Assembly (NCBI RefSeq): GCF_001613065.1
Contig: NZ_BDBQ01000074.1
Span: 1-64,000, forward strand
DNA: 64,000 bases
Source: Nocardia miyunensis NBRC 108239
GTDB taxonomy: Bacteria; Actinomycetota; Actinomycetes; Mycobacteriales; Mycobacteriaceae
Direction: 5' to 3'
The translations under genes and the position numbers were made by a program. Position 1 is the stretch's first letter. Each line of letters opens with the position of its first letter. Below the pieces are notes generated by a model. It did no database searches. It was not told the DNA's origin and saw only the letters and a list, made by a program, of their open reading frames with translations. Of this stretch, positions 25,074 through 34,834 are shown piece by piece.

Positions 25074-26452
25074 ACGAGTTGTCGGCACAGCGCGTGCCGG
25101 TGCTGGCGGACGCCGGTGATCACGCGCCCGGCGGTGAGCTGCGGATCATCCCCGTGGCCGGACTGCCGGAATTCCGCCCCGGTGACGATCTCGCCGAACA
25201 TATTGCGGCACAGGCGCCCTGGCTCGCCGACGGCGACGTGCTGGTGGTGACCAGCAAGATCGTCGCGAAGGTGGAGGGGCGGATCGTCGCCGCGCCGGAG
25301 GATCCCGAGGAACGCGATGCGGTCCGCCGGGAACTGGTCCGCTCGGAGGCGGTGCGGGTGCTGGCGCAGAAGGGCCGCACCCTGATCACTGAGAACAAAC
25401 TCGGCATCGTGCAGGCCGCCTCCGGCGTGGACGGTTCCAATGTCGAACAGGGCGAATTGGTATTGCTGCCCAGCGATCCCGACGCCAGCGCCTCGGCCCT
25501 GCGCGGCGCGCTGGCCCAGCGGCTCGGCGTGGACGTCGCCGTGGTCGTCACCGACACGATGGGCCGCGCCTGGCGCAACGGCCAGACCGATGCGGCGATC
25601 GGCGCGGCCGGACTGCGGGTGCTGCACGACTACGCGGGCGCGGTCGACGGGCAGGGTAACGAGCTGCAGGTCACCCAGGTCGCGGTCGCCGACGAACTCG
25701 CCGCCGCCGCCGATCTGGCCAAGGGCAAACTCGGCGGCGTCCCGGTCGCGGTGGTGCGCGGACTCGACCCGCACGACGACGGCTCCCGCGCCGCGGATCT
25801 GGTGCGCGGCGGCGAGGACGACCTGTTCTGGCTCGGCACCGCCGAGGCGATCGAGCGGGGGCGGCACGAGGCGCTGCTGTTGCGTCGGTCGGTGCGCCGA
25901 TTCGCCGACACCCCGGTCGATCCCGAGCTGATCCGGTCCGCGGTCTCGATGGCGCTGACCGCGCCCGCGCCGCACCACACCCGGCCGGTGCGATTCGTCT
26001 GGGTGCGCGATCGCGCGTTGCGGGCGCGGTTGCTGGAGACGATGGCCGACCGGTGGCGCGAGGATCTCAACGGCGACGGTCGCAGTGCCGACAGTGTGGA
26101 GCGTCGTGTGGCGCGCGGGCGGATCCTGTTCGACGCACCCGAGGTGATCATTCCGTTCTGCCTGCCCGACGGTGCGCACGACTATCCGGACGAGCGTCGC
26201 CGCGCCGCCGAATCCACCATGTTCACCGTGGCCGTCGGCGCGGCGGTGCAGGGCCTGCTGGTCGCCCTGGCCACCGAGGGCGTGGGCAGCTGCTGGATCG
26301 GCTCGACCATCTTCGCCCCGGAGACCACCCGCGAAGTGCTAGGCCTGAGCGCGGAGTGGAATCCGCTGGGCGCGATCGCGATCGGCTACCCGGACGAGGA
26401 GCTCACCCCGCGCGAGCCGCGCGATCCCGGCATCGGTCTGGTCGAGTTGTAG
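25070..26452 (+). CDS. fbiB: Coenzyme F420 gamma-glutamyl ligase FbiB
   Basis: The 460-residue protein has two domains. Residues 1 to about 245 are the CofE-like ligase (IIPVAGLPEFRPGDDLAE, VVTSKIVAKVEGR, VVVTDTMGRAWRNGQTD). Residues 246-460 are an FMN-binding nitroreductase-fold domain (RRSVRRFADTPVD, VGSCWIGS). In actinobacteria the fusion adds several glutamates to F420-0 and reduces dehydro-F420. The GTG start overlaps the fbiA stop by four bases. F420 serves reductases in Mycobacteriales lipid and redox metabolism. Confidence 0.94.
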   Translation: MNELSAQRVPVLADAGDHAPGGELRIIPVAGLPEFRPGDDLAEHIAAQAPWLADGDVLVVTSKIVAKVEGRIVAAPEDPEERDAVRRELVRSEAVRVLAQKGRTLITENKLGIVQAASGVDGSNVEQGELVLLPSDPDASASALRGALAQRLGVDVAVVVTDTMGRAWRNGQTDAAIGAAGLRVLHDYAGAVDGQGNELQVTQVAVADELAAAADLAKGKLGGVPVAVVRGLDPHDDGSRAADLVRGGEDDLFWLGTAEAIERGRHEALLLRRSVRRFADTPVDPELIRSAVSMALTAPAPHHTRPVRFVWVRDRALRARLLETMADRWREDLNGDGRSADSVERRVARGRILFDAPEVIIPFCLPDGAHDYPDERRRAAESTMFTVAVGAAVQGLLVALATEGVGSCWIGSTIFAPETTREVLGLSAEWNPLGAIAIGYPDEELTPREPRDPGIGLVEL

Positions 26453-26528
26453 GCGGGCTCGCACGGCAGTCGCGGCGAAACGAATTTCCATGAAAGTAAA
26501 TCGTGGTTTCGATGATCGAAAGGGATAA

Positions 26529-27047
26529 ATGAGCGCGAGCTCGCTGCACGAGTCTGCGACAGAGTTGCTGGAAACCTGGGCTGTGACAACGGGTCCGGAA
26601 CAATCCCTGCGGCAGGCCATGTTGGCATTCCTCGGTTCGGCGCCGCGCGGGTGCCTGCGTGAGCACGCCGCCGGGCACGTCACCGCCTCGGCGATGGTCT
26701 TCTCCCACGACGAACGTGAGGTCCTGCTGACCCTGCATCCGCGCGTCGGGCGTTGGATCCAGCTCGGCGGCCACTGCGAGGAATCCGACGACTCCGTCCC
26801 GGCCGCGGCCCTGCGTGAGGCGACCGAGGAGTCGGGCATCCCCGCTCTGGCGATCGAGCCCGGCCTCTACGGCGCTCAGGCCCACCCCATCACCTGTTCC
26901 CTCGGCCGCCCCACCCGCCACCTGGACCTGCTCTTCAAGATCAGGGCGCCGAAAGGCGCTGTCCCGGTGCGCAGTTCGGAATCCACCGACCTGCGCTGGT
27001 GGCCCGTGGACGCCCTGCCGCCCGACTCCGACCTGCTGCTCCGCTGA
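26529..27047 (+). CDS. NUDIX hydrolase
   Basis: The 172-residue protein contains a complete Nudix box, GGHCEESDDSVPAAALREAT followed by EESGI, fitting GX5EX7REUXEEXGU. The N-terminal 40 residues are helical and the domain ends normally. Nudix enzymes hydrolyse nucleoside diphosphates linked to another moiety; the substrate cannot be predicted. ATG 26529 has GAAAGGG-like sequence 6-12 nt upstream. It follows fbiB by 76 bp in the same direction. A long intergenic region separates it from alkB. Confidence 0.88.
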   Translation: MSASSLHESATELLETWAVTTGPEQSLRQAMLAFLGSAPRGCLREHAAGHVTASAMVFSHDEREVLLTLHPRVGRWIQLGGHCEESDDSVPAAALREATEESGIPALAIEPGLYGAQAHPITCSLGRPTRHLDLLFKIRAPKGAVPVRSSESTDLRWWPVDALPPDSDLLLR

Positions 27048-27546
27048 GACGCCGGTCCTCGGTCGGCGGGTGCCGCCGGTGACCCGGCGATCATCCGGCA
27101 TGCGGTCGCATCGTGCCGCGGCCCTCTCGCGGTAGGTAATACGTCTGGCTGGATCCGGCATGGCGGTGACGGATGTGATATTTCTTCCGGCAGAGAGTGC
27201 TGACACCGTGCGAAGACCGGTCGGCCCTTCGTGTACGACTGCCTCGGGCTTATCCGAATTGTGTTGTGTTGTATAACGATTGCGTCGACTCGCCCGGTGT
27301 GTGCTCCGCGGCGAAAGCTACCGATCTGTAGGGCTGGGAACGAGAGGACGACGCATCGTGCGAGGGTCGCGCATTGGGGTTAGCCAACCGTATGCGGTGA
27401 TTGCCGGGGCATGAGGAACGGCTTAAAAAGGGACCGGGCTGTATGTAACAGTCAACAATCGAGGGCCCTGAAACTGTGTGTAACGGGCGTAACGTCTGTA
27501 CCTATCTACTGGCAGTCGTTCCAGAGAATTATTTAGCGGGGCAAAC
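27048..27546. promoter_or_regulatory. Long upstream region of alkB
   Basis: This 499-bp gap has no convincing coding sequence. It becomes AT-rich near 27240-27290 and 27420-27540. A direct repeat GTAACG-GGC-GTAACG occurs at 27480-27494, about 53 bp before the alkB GTG, and a related GTAACA at 27454. These are candidate activator or repressor half-sites. A ribosome-binding-like AGCGGGG (27535-27541) precedes alkB. Confidence 0.45.
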
Positions 27547-28713
27547 GTGCAATCGGTCGGCAATCGCTCGGGTAAGCCCGACTCCAAGCGGTACCTGTGG
27601 GTGCTCGGGCTTATCGCCCCGAGTTGTGCCCTGTTGCCTTCACAGTTGGTGCTGCACACCGGGTTGCGGGTGTTCTGGTGGCTCGGACCCATCATCGTGC
27701 TGATCGCCATACCGGTGCTGGACTGGGTCGTCGGCGACGACGGCACCAATCCGCGCGATGAGGACTACGAGGCCCTGTCGAAGGACCACTACTACCGCTG
27801 GTGCACCTACCTGTTCCTGCCGATCCAGCTGTTCGGGCTGGGGATCGCCGCCTATCTGTGGGCCGGTGACGAGCTGAGCATCGTCGACAAGCTCGGCCTG
27901 GCGACCACATTGGGCCTGGTCAGCGGGATCGGCATCAACGCGGCGCACGAGCTCGGACACCGGGTCGAACGTGCCGAGCGCTGGCTGGCGAAGGTCGCGC
28001 TGGCGCAGTCGGGTTACGGCCATTTCTATGTCGAGCACAACAAGGGCCACCATGCCCGGGTGGCGACCCCGGAGGATCCCGCCAGCGCCCGGCTGGGCGA
28101 GTCGCTGTGGGAATTCCTGCCGCGCAGTGCGCTCGGCGGTTTCCGATCGGCCGTGCAGATCGAACGGGAACGTCTGCAGCGCAAAGGATTACGCTGGTGG
28201 AGCGGGCAGAACAACATCCTGCAGGCATGGGCGATGACGCTGGTGCTGTACCTCGGATTGCTCGCGGCGTTCGGCCCGAACATGCTGCCGTACCTGTTCC
28301 TGCAGGCGGTGATCGGGGCCGGTCTGCTGGAGACGGTCAACTACGTCGAGCACTACGGCCTGCTGCGCGGTAAGCGGCCCAACGGGACGTGGGCCCGCTG
28401 TTCGCCCGCCGACAGCTGGAACAGTGACCGGTTGGTCACCAATATCTTCCTGTTCCATCTGCAGCGGCACAGCGACCATCACGCGAATCCGGGGCGCCGG
28501 TATCAGACGCTGCGCAGCTCGCAGGAGGCCCCGCAGTTGCCCGCGGGCTATGCGGGAATGATCCTGCTGGCCGCGGTGCCGCCGCTGTGGCGTCGCGTGA
28601 TGGATCCGAAGGTGTCGGCGCACTACGGCGGTGACCTCGGCCGGGCCAATATCGCGCCGCGCAAACGGCAGCGGATCCTGGCCGCCGACGACGGCCGCGC
28701 GGCCGCGGCCTGA
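27547..28713 (+). CDS. alkB: Alkane 1-monooxygenase AlkB
   Basis: The 388-residue integral-membrane di-iron hydroxylase has the three histidine boxes: HELGH (residues 134-138), EHNKGHH (163-169) and LQRHSDHH near residue 311, plus NYVEHYGL, the AlkB-specific signature. Several hydrophobic segments precede the first box. It oxidises terminal carbons of medium to long n-alkanes using electrons from rubredoxin. No rubredoxin domain is fused at its C-terminus, and the usual rubA-rubB-tetR genes do not follow; sahH does. The start is GTG with AGCGGGG upstream. Confidence 0.93.
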   Translation: MQSVGNRSGKPDSKRYLWVLGLIAPSCALLPSQLVLHTGLRVFWWLGPIIVLIAIPVLDWVVGDDGTNPRDEDYEALSKDHYYRWCTYLFLPIQLFGLGIAAYLWAGDELSIVDKLGLATTLGLVSGIGINAAHELGHRVERAERWLAKVALAQSGYGHFYVEHNKGHHARVATPEDPASARLGESLWEFLPRSALGGFRSAVQIERERLQRKGLRWWSGQNNILQAWAMTLVLYLGLLAAFGPNMLPYLFLQAVIGAGLLETVNYVEHYGLLRGKRPNGTWARCSPADSWNSDRLVTNIFLFHLQRHSDHHANPGRRYQTLRSSQEAPQLPAGYAGMILLAAVPPLWRRVMDPKVSAHYGGDLGRANIAPRKRQRILAADDGRAAAA

Positions 28714-28751
28714 GGCCCGCCTCGCTCTGCGATTTCGCATGTGAACGACCA

Positions 28752-28768
28752 TGCGTACCGTGTACGCA
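28752..28768. promoter_or_regulatory. Palindrome in the sahH promoter region
   Basis: TGCGTAC-CGT-GTACGCA is a perfect 7-bp inverted repeat with a 3-nt spacer, about 48 bp before the sahH ATG. A half-site TGCGTAC recurs at 28789-28795, just before the ribosome-binding site. The form suits a TetR-like dimer. Because the alkU-type TetR gene normally found between alkB and sahH is missing here, the regulator is unknown. Confidence 0.45.
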
Positions 28769-28815
28769 CGATTCGTACTAGTCTCTTCTGCGTACACGCC
28801 GACCAGGAGAGGCAG

Positions 28816-30291
<1,476 letters not shown>

Positions 30292-30325
30292 GCTGAATTT
30301 TCGGCCTCCGCTTCGCTGCGGCGGG

Positions 30326-30416
30326 TTTTCGGCGCTGTAAGGCTCGTCGTTCAGCCCTCGAGACTCGGGCTTCGCCCATGCGCTTCGAGGGCTGAACGGC
30401 GAGCCCGCGCCGAAAA
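30326..30416. repeat. Long inverted-repeat intergenic element, copy 1
   Basis: TTTTCGGCGC (30326-30335) pairs with GCGCCGAAAA (30407-30416). Inside it, a 21-bp arm (30341-30361) pairs with 30385-30405 with one mismatch. The element lies 35 bp after the sahH stop. A related element follows the SRAP gene (60412-60562). Both begin with the shared sequence TCGGCCTCCGCT (30301-30312 here). It can act as a terminator but looks like a dispersed palindromic repeat family. Confidence 0.65.
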
Positions 30417-30646
30417 CCTGGAGTTGGTCTTGCGGAGCCTTTCGCTTCGCGGGCGATTTCCGGCGGGACGGAGACGCTTCGCCGCTGGGCACGGTGGAGG
30501 TGGTGGAGTTGGGTCGTCAGGTCGCCGGGCGTCTGGGGTGGTGGCCTGGCATGCGGGGCGGGGTTTCGCCGCTGGGCCGTTGTGTGATGGTTGTCGTAGT
30601 GCCCGGATAGGATCGCCTCGTAGTCCAGCTATCGCCAGGAGCGCAC

Positions 30647-31273
30647 GTGTCTGCACTGCTCGATTGGGCGCGGGAAGAGAACCTGCAGCCGGAACCGATC
30701 ACCCTCGAGACTTGGCGGCAATTGCCGGAAGAGTTCTGCCGTTTGGTCGAGGTCGTCAACGGGGAAGCGGTTCGTGCCGAGTCGCCGCGCCGTGCTCACC
30801 AGAAAGCCGCAAGAAGGATCGCGGATCTGGTGGAAGCGGCTGCCGAGGCGCACATGGACCGCTACAACGACGGCTGTCTCGACGTCGACGCCGACTTCGA
30901 TGTACTGCTGTGGGAACTACCGAGAGCCACGATCCGGCGGCCGGACGTGGCATTGTTCACCTGTGCTCCTGATGAATTGCGACCACTGCCCGCGTCGCTG
31001 ATCAAGCTGGTGATCGAGGTCGTCTCGCCAGGCTCGGAACGTGTCGATACCACCGACAAGCTGGCCGAATATGCGAAGGCGGGCATTCCCTGGTACTGGA
31101 TCGTCTGGGTATCCGAGAACCGGGTCACCACGATCGAGACCTACGTACTCGACCATGTGCTGAGCCTGTACCGTCCGCACCAGAAGCATGACCGCGCTGA
31201 CACGTTCAGCGTGGTCAGCGCGCCCATTACGATCAAGATCGACTGGGACCGGCTGGATGAGCTGACCCGCTGA
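30647..31273 (+). CDS. Uma2 family protein (PD-(D/E)XK-like fold)
   Basis: The 208-residue protein matches the Uma2/DUF820 family. Landmarks are a RRPDVALFT segment with the first acidic residue, LVIEVVSPGSERVDTTDKLAEYAKAGIPWYWIVW carrying the E...K catalytic-type pattern (given here in overlapping pieces), and the N-terminal WRQLPEEFCRLVEVVNGE. The fold is that of PD-(D/E)XK nucleases; cellular function is unknown even though the family is expanded in cyanobacteria and actinobacteria. Its position between sahH and tmk interrupts an otherwise conserved gene order, so it is probably an insertion. The start is GTG 30647. Confidence 0.85.
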   Translation: MSALLDWAREENLQPEPITLETWRQLPEEFCRLVEVVNGEAVRAESPRRAHQKAARRIADLVEAAAEAHMDRYNDGCLDVDADFDVLLWELPRATIRRPDVALFTCAPDELRPLPASLIKLVIEVVSPGSERVDTTDKLAEYAKAGIPWYWIVWVSENRVTTIETYVLDHVLSLYRPHQKHDRADTFSVVSAPITIKIDWDRLDELTR

Positions 31274-31328
31274 GGGGTTCGGCCGGGGCGGGGATTTTCT
31301 GTCGGGGGTGAGCGGTAATCTGCTGCTT

Positions 31329-31976
31329 ATGGGTGTGTTGGTGGCGGTGGAGGGGCTGGACGGGGCCGGGAAGCGCACGCTCATCGATGCGGTCGTCGGT
31401 GAGCTGACCGGGCGCGGGGTGCGGGTGGGCACTATGGCGTTTCCGCGGTATGGGAAATCGGTGCATGCGGATCTGGCGGCGGAGGCGTTGCGGGGGCGGC
31501 ACGGGGACGTGGCGGCGTCGGTCAATGCGATGGCGCTGTTGTTCGCGCTGGACCGGGCCGAGGCGCGCGAGGAGTTGTCGAAGTTGTTGGCGGACAACGA
31601 TATCGTGCTGCTCGATCGGTATGTCGCGTCGAACATCGCCTACAGCGCGGCCCGGACGCGACAATCCGCCGACGGTGAAATCGCCTCCTGGATCGAGGAA
31701 TTGGAATTCGGGCGCTTCGAATTGCCTGTGCCCGATGAACACGTACTGCTCGCCGTGCCGGTCGAACTCGCCGCCGAACGAGCGCGGCGGCGCGGCGAAC
31801 TCGACAGCGATCGTGCGCTCGACGCGTACGAGCGGGACAAACCGCTGCAAGAACGCACCGGCGAGGTCTATCGTGTGATGGCCGAATCGCACTGGCACGG
31901 TCCGTGGTGGCGCCATGCACCACACGACGATCCGGCGGAGCTGACCGCGCGTCTGTCGAAAATTATTGGCCGATAG
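31329..31976 (+). CDS. tmk: Thymidylate kinase
   Basis: The 215-residue protein has the P-loop GLDGAGKRT, the DR(Y/H) motif LLDRYVASNIAYSAA, and the LID region AERARRRGELDSDRALDAYE. The lysine replacing Ser/Thr partner (GKRT) and the FPRYGKSVHA segment match actinobacterial Tmk. It phosphorylates dTMP to dTDP with ATP. ATG 31329 matches the M. tuberculosis start (from memory); GTG 31308 is possible. It is 78 bp upstream of mtrA, as in mycobacteria. Confidence 0.95.
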   Translation: MGVLVAVEGLDGAGKRTLIDAVVGELTGRGVRVGTMAFPRYGKSVHADLAAEALRGRHGDVAASVNAMALLFALDRAEAREELSKLLADNDIVLLDRYVASNIAYSAARTRQSADGEIASWIEELEFGRFELPVPDEHVLLAVPVELAAERARRRGELDSDRALDAYERDKPLQERTGEVYRVMAESHWHGPWWRHAPHDDPAELTARLSKIIGR

Positions 31977-32054
31977 GGTTGGATGGGCGTCGGATACGTA
32001 CCAGTGTTGGCGTGGTTGCCCGTTCCGAGCCGGAGAGATGACACCATAGTAGTT

Positions 32055-32732
32055 ATGAAGCCGAAGATTCTGGTCGTCGACGACGATATGGCGCTCGCGG
32101 AGATGCTCACGATCGTCTTGCGCGGCGAGGGTTTCGACCCTCACACAGTCGGCGACGGCACACAGGCGCTGACCGCGGTCCGGGAGCTACGCCCGGATCT
32201 GGTGTTGCTGGATCTGATGCTGCCCGGCATGAACGGCATCGACGTATGCCGCGTGCTGCGAGCCGATTCCGGTGTGCCGATCGTCATGCTGACGGCGAAG
32301 ACCGACACGGTCGACGTCGTACTGGGGTTGGAGTCCGGTGCGGACGACTACATCGTCAAGCCCTTCAAACCGAAGGAGCTCGTCGCGCGGGTGCGAGCCC
32401 GGCTGCGGCGCACCGAGGAGGAGCCCGCGGAGCTGCTGTCCATCGCCGACATCGTGATCGATGTCCCGGCGCACAAGGTCACCCGGGCCGGACAGCAGAT
32501 CTCGCTGACCCCGCTCGAATTCGACCTGCTGGTGGCGCTGGCCCGCAAGCCGCGCCAGGTGTTCACCCGCGAGGTTCTGCTCGAGCAGGTCTGGGGTTAT
32601 CGGCACGCCGCCGACACCCGCCTGGTCAACGTGCATGTGCAGCGGCTGCGGGCCAAGGTCGAGAAGGATCCGGAGAACCCTGAGATCGTGCTGACCGTCC
32701 GCGGTGTGGGCTACAAGGCCGGACCGCCGTGA
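32055..32732 (+). CDS. mtrA: Response regulator MtrA
   Basis: The 225-residue OmpR-type regulator has the receiver domain (ILVVDDD; phospho-acceptor D53 in LLDLMLPG; K in VKPFKPKEL) and a winged-helix DNA-binding domain ending in VRGVGYKAGPP. MtrA links cell division, replication and cell-wall remodelling in Mycobacteriales. The sequence is nearly invariant across the order. The mtrB GTG overlaps the stop codon (GTGA), so kinase and regulator are coupled; lpqB follows in the same way, the full MtrAB-LpqB module. Confidence 0.97.
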   Translation: MKPKILVVDDDMALAEMLTIVLRGEGFDPHTVGDGTQALTAVRELRPDLVLLDLMLPGMNGIDVCRVLRADSGVPIVMLTAKTDTVDVVLGLESGADDYIVKPFKPKELVARVRARLRRTEEEPAELLSIADIVIDVPAHKVTRAGQQISLTPLEFDLLVALARKPRQVFTREVLLEQVWGYRHAADTRLVNVHVQRLRAKVEKDPENPEIVLTVRGVGYKAGPP

Positions 32733-34834
32733 TCGATCGCTCCAGAAACCGCATCGAGCGGTTGCTGGCAGCGATGATGGCGTGGTTCAAATCCGTCGGA
32801 GAGTCGCTGGGGCATGTGTGGCGGCGGTCGCTTCAACTGCGCGTCGTCGTATCCACGCTCACCCTGTCGCTGATCGTGATCACGATTCTCGGGGTGGTGC
32901 TGACCAGTCAGATCACCGACCGGCTCCTCGACGGCAAGATCGCCGCGGCCGTCGAGGAGATGGGACGCGCTCGCTCGACGGTGGAGAACCAGCTCGGCGG
33001 AGCGCATGATTCGGCCACTCAGACGGCGAAACTGCAGGCCGCGCGCAATGCGCTGTCGAGCGGTAACACCGGCCAGTCCGGCGGCACGGCAGGCAATTTC
33101 AATTCCGTGCTGGAGATGGTCGGCGACAATGGGCAGGACATCTCGGTCGGGCCGGTGCAGGAGGTGCCGGGCGAGTTGCGCCGGTTCGTCCAGCAGAACC
33201 AGGTCAGCTATCAGTTCGCCACGGTGTCGGATCCGGACGGTTATCGCGGCCGGGCACTGGTCATCGGCAGTCCGAGCACGCAGGTGCCGACGCTCGAGGT
33301 CTATCTGATCTTCCCGCTGACCAACGAGGATCGCAGCCTCGGACTGATGCGCGGGACGATGTTCATCGGCGGCGCGGTATTGCTGGTGCTGCTCGCCGCG
33401 ATCACCGCGCTGGTGACCAGGCAGGTCGTGCTGCCGATCCGGTCCGCGGCACGGATCGCGGGCCGATTCGCCGACGGGCGGCTGCGCGAACGCATGCTCG
33501 TCCGGGGTGAGGACGATATGGCGAAACTGGCCATATCGTTCAACGCGATGGCCGAGAGTCTGTCGAACCAGATCACCCAGCTCGAGGAATTCGGTAATCT
33601 ACAGCGCCGTTTCACCTCCGATGTCAGTCACGAGCTGCGCACACCGCTGACCACCGTGCGAATGGCCGCGGATCTGATCCACGGTTCCAGCGACGAACTC
33701 GATTCCGCGCTGGCCCGCAGTGCCGAACTGCTGGTCACCGAGTTGGACCGATTCGAGGGTCTGCTCAACGATCTGCTCGAGATCAGCCGCCACGATGCCG
33801 GTGTGGCCGAGCTGCAGGTCGAATCGCTGGACGTGCGGATGTGCGCGCGGGCGGCGATCTCCACGGTCAAGCATCTGGCCAAGGAGACCAATGTCGAGCT
33901 GGTCGTGGATCTGCCGGAGGAGCCGCTTGTCGCCGAGGTCGATCCGCGACGCGTCGAGCGGGTGCTGCGCAATCTGCTCGCCAACGCCATCGACCACAGC
34001 GAGGGCAAACCGGTGTTGATCCGGATGCGCGGCGACGTCGACGCCAATGCCGTCGGGATCGTGGTGCGCGATCAGGGCGTCGGTCTGCGGCCGGGTGAGG
34101 AGAAGCTGGTGTTCAACCGGTTCTGGCGCTCGGATCCCTCGCGGATGCGGCGTTCGGGCGGTACCGGTCTGGGCCTGTCGATCAGCGTCGAGGATGCGAA
34201 CCTGCACGACGGCAAGCTCGAGGCATGGGGTGAGCTCGGCGTGGGCGCCAGCTTCCGGCTGACGTTGCCGCTGGTGCGCGGGCGCAAGCTGGGCCCGAGT
34301 CCGTTGTCGCTGGAGCCGCCGAGACGGCGTGGCGCAACGCGCGAACTGCCCGCAGCGTCCTCGGATCCGGTGACGCAGGACGCACCGCGAGCGGAGACGA
34401 CGGCCGAGGAGGACGGTGGTCCGGACGGGCCGTCCGTAGCTGCGGTGGATCCGGCCGCGGGTGTCGATTCGGGTGCGAACACATCGGCGGCCGGGACGGA
34501 TTTCGTTGCGGTCGAGGCGGATGCACCCGTCACCGAGGAAGAATTGTCCGCCGCCGAGGCGGAAATGGCCGGGATCGAGCCGAGCGGGTCCACGGCCGGG
34601 ACGGATGTGCCCGAGTCCAGCGCGAATGCGGCCGCGGCCGAGGAGGATTCGTCGGTATCCGAGACGAACGAGCCGGTGGCGGACACGGATTCCGCGGCGG
34701 CGGATTCGTCGAGTGATGAGTCGAATTCGGTTGGGGCGGGTAAGGATTCGGGTGAGCGGGCGCAGGGGTCCGGTGCGAGCTCGGTGGCGGGGGAGAAAAC
34801 CGTACTGAGCGATACCGGAGACGGGACGAAATGA
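32729..34834 (+). CDS. mtrB: Sensor histidine kinase MtrB with long acidic tail
   Basis: The protein has 701 residues. Two membrane segments (about residues 38-60 and 212-232) flank an extracytoplasmic domain. A HAMP domain, the H-box FTSDVSHELRTPL with H301, and the ATPase N, G1 and G2 boxes (NLLANAIDHS, VRDQGVGLRPGEE, GGTGLGLSI) follow. From about residue 530 to 701 there is a low-complexity Ala/Ser/Glu/Asp-rich tail with no fold, making it about 130 residues longer than the mycobacterial protein (567 residues, from memory). It phosphorylates MtrA. It overlaps mtrA and lpqB by four bases each. Confidence 0.96.
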   Translation: MIDRSRNRIERLLAAMMAWFKSVGESLGHVWRRSLQLRVVVSTLTLSLIVITILGVVLTSQITDRLLDGKIAAAVEEMGRARSTVENQLGGAHDSATQTAKLQAARNALSSGNTGQSGGTAGNFNSVLEMVGDNGQDISVGPVQEVPGELRRFVQQNQVSYQFATVSDPDGYRGRALVIGSPSTQVPTLEVYLIFPLTNEDRSLGLMRGTMFIGGAVLLVLLAAITALVTRQVVLPIRSAARIAGRFADGRLRERMLVRGEDDMAKLAISFNAMAESLSNQITQLEEFGNLQRRFTSDVSHELRTPLTTVRMAADLIHGSSDELDSALARSAELLVTELDRFEGLLNDLLEISRHDAGVAELQVESLDVRMCARAAISTVKHLAKETNVELVVDLPEEPLVAEVDPRRVERVLRNLLANAIDHSEGKPVLIRMRGDVDANAVGIVVRDQGVGLRPGEEKLVFNRFWRSDPSRMRRSGGTGLGLSISVEDANLHDGKLEAWGELGVGASFRLTLPLVRGRKLGPSPLSLEPPRRRGATRELPAASSDPVTQDAPRAETTAEEDGGPDGPSVAAVDPAAGVDSGANTSAAGTDFVAVEADAPVTEEELSAAEAEMAGIEPSGSTAGTDVPESSANAAAAEEDSSVSETNEPVADTDSAAADSSSDESNSVGAGKDSGERAQGSGASSVAGEKTVLSDTGDGTK

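Noticed and set aside
28714..28815. SAH riboswitch upstream of sahH.
   Set aside because: The 102-bp leader shows a short operator-like palindrome but no structure resembling a known SAH riboswitch.
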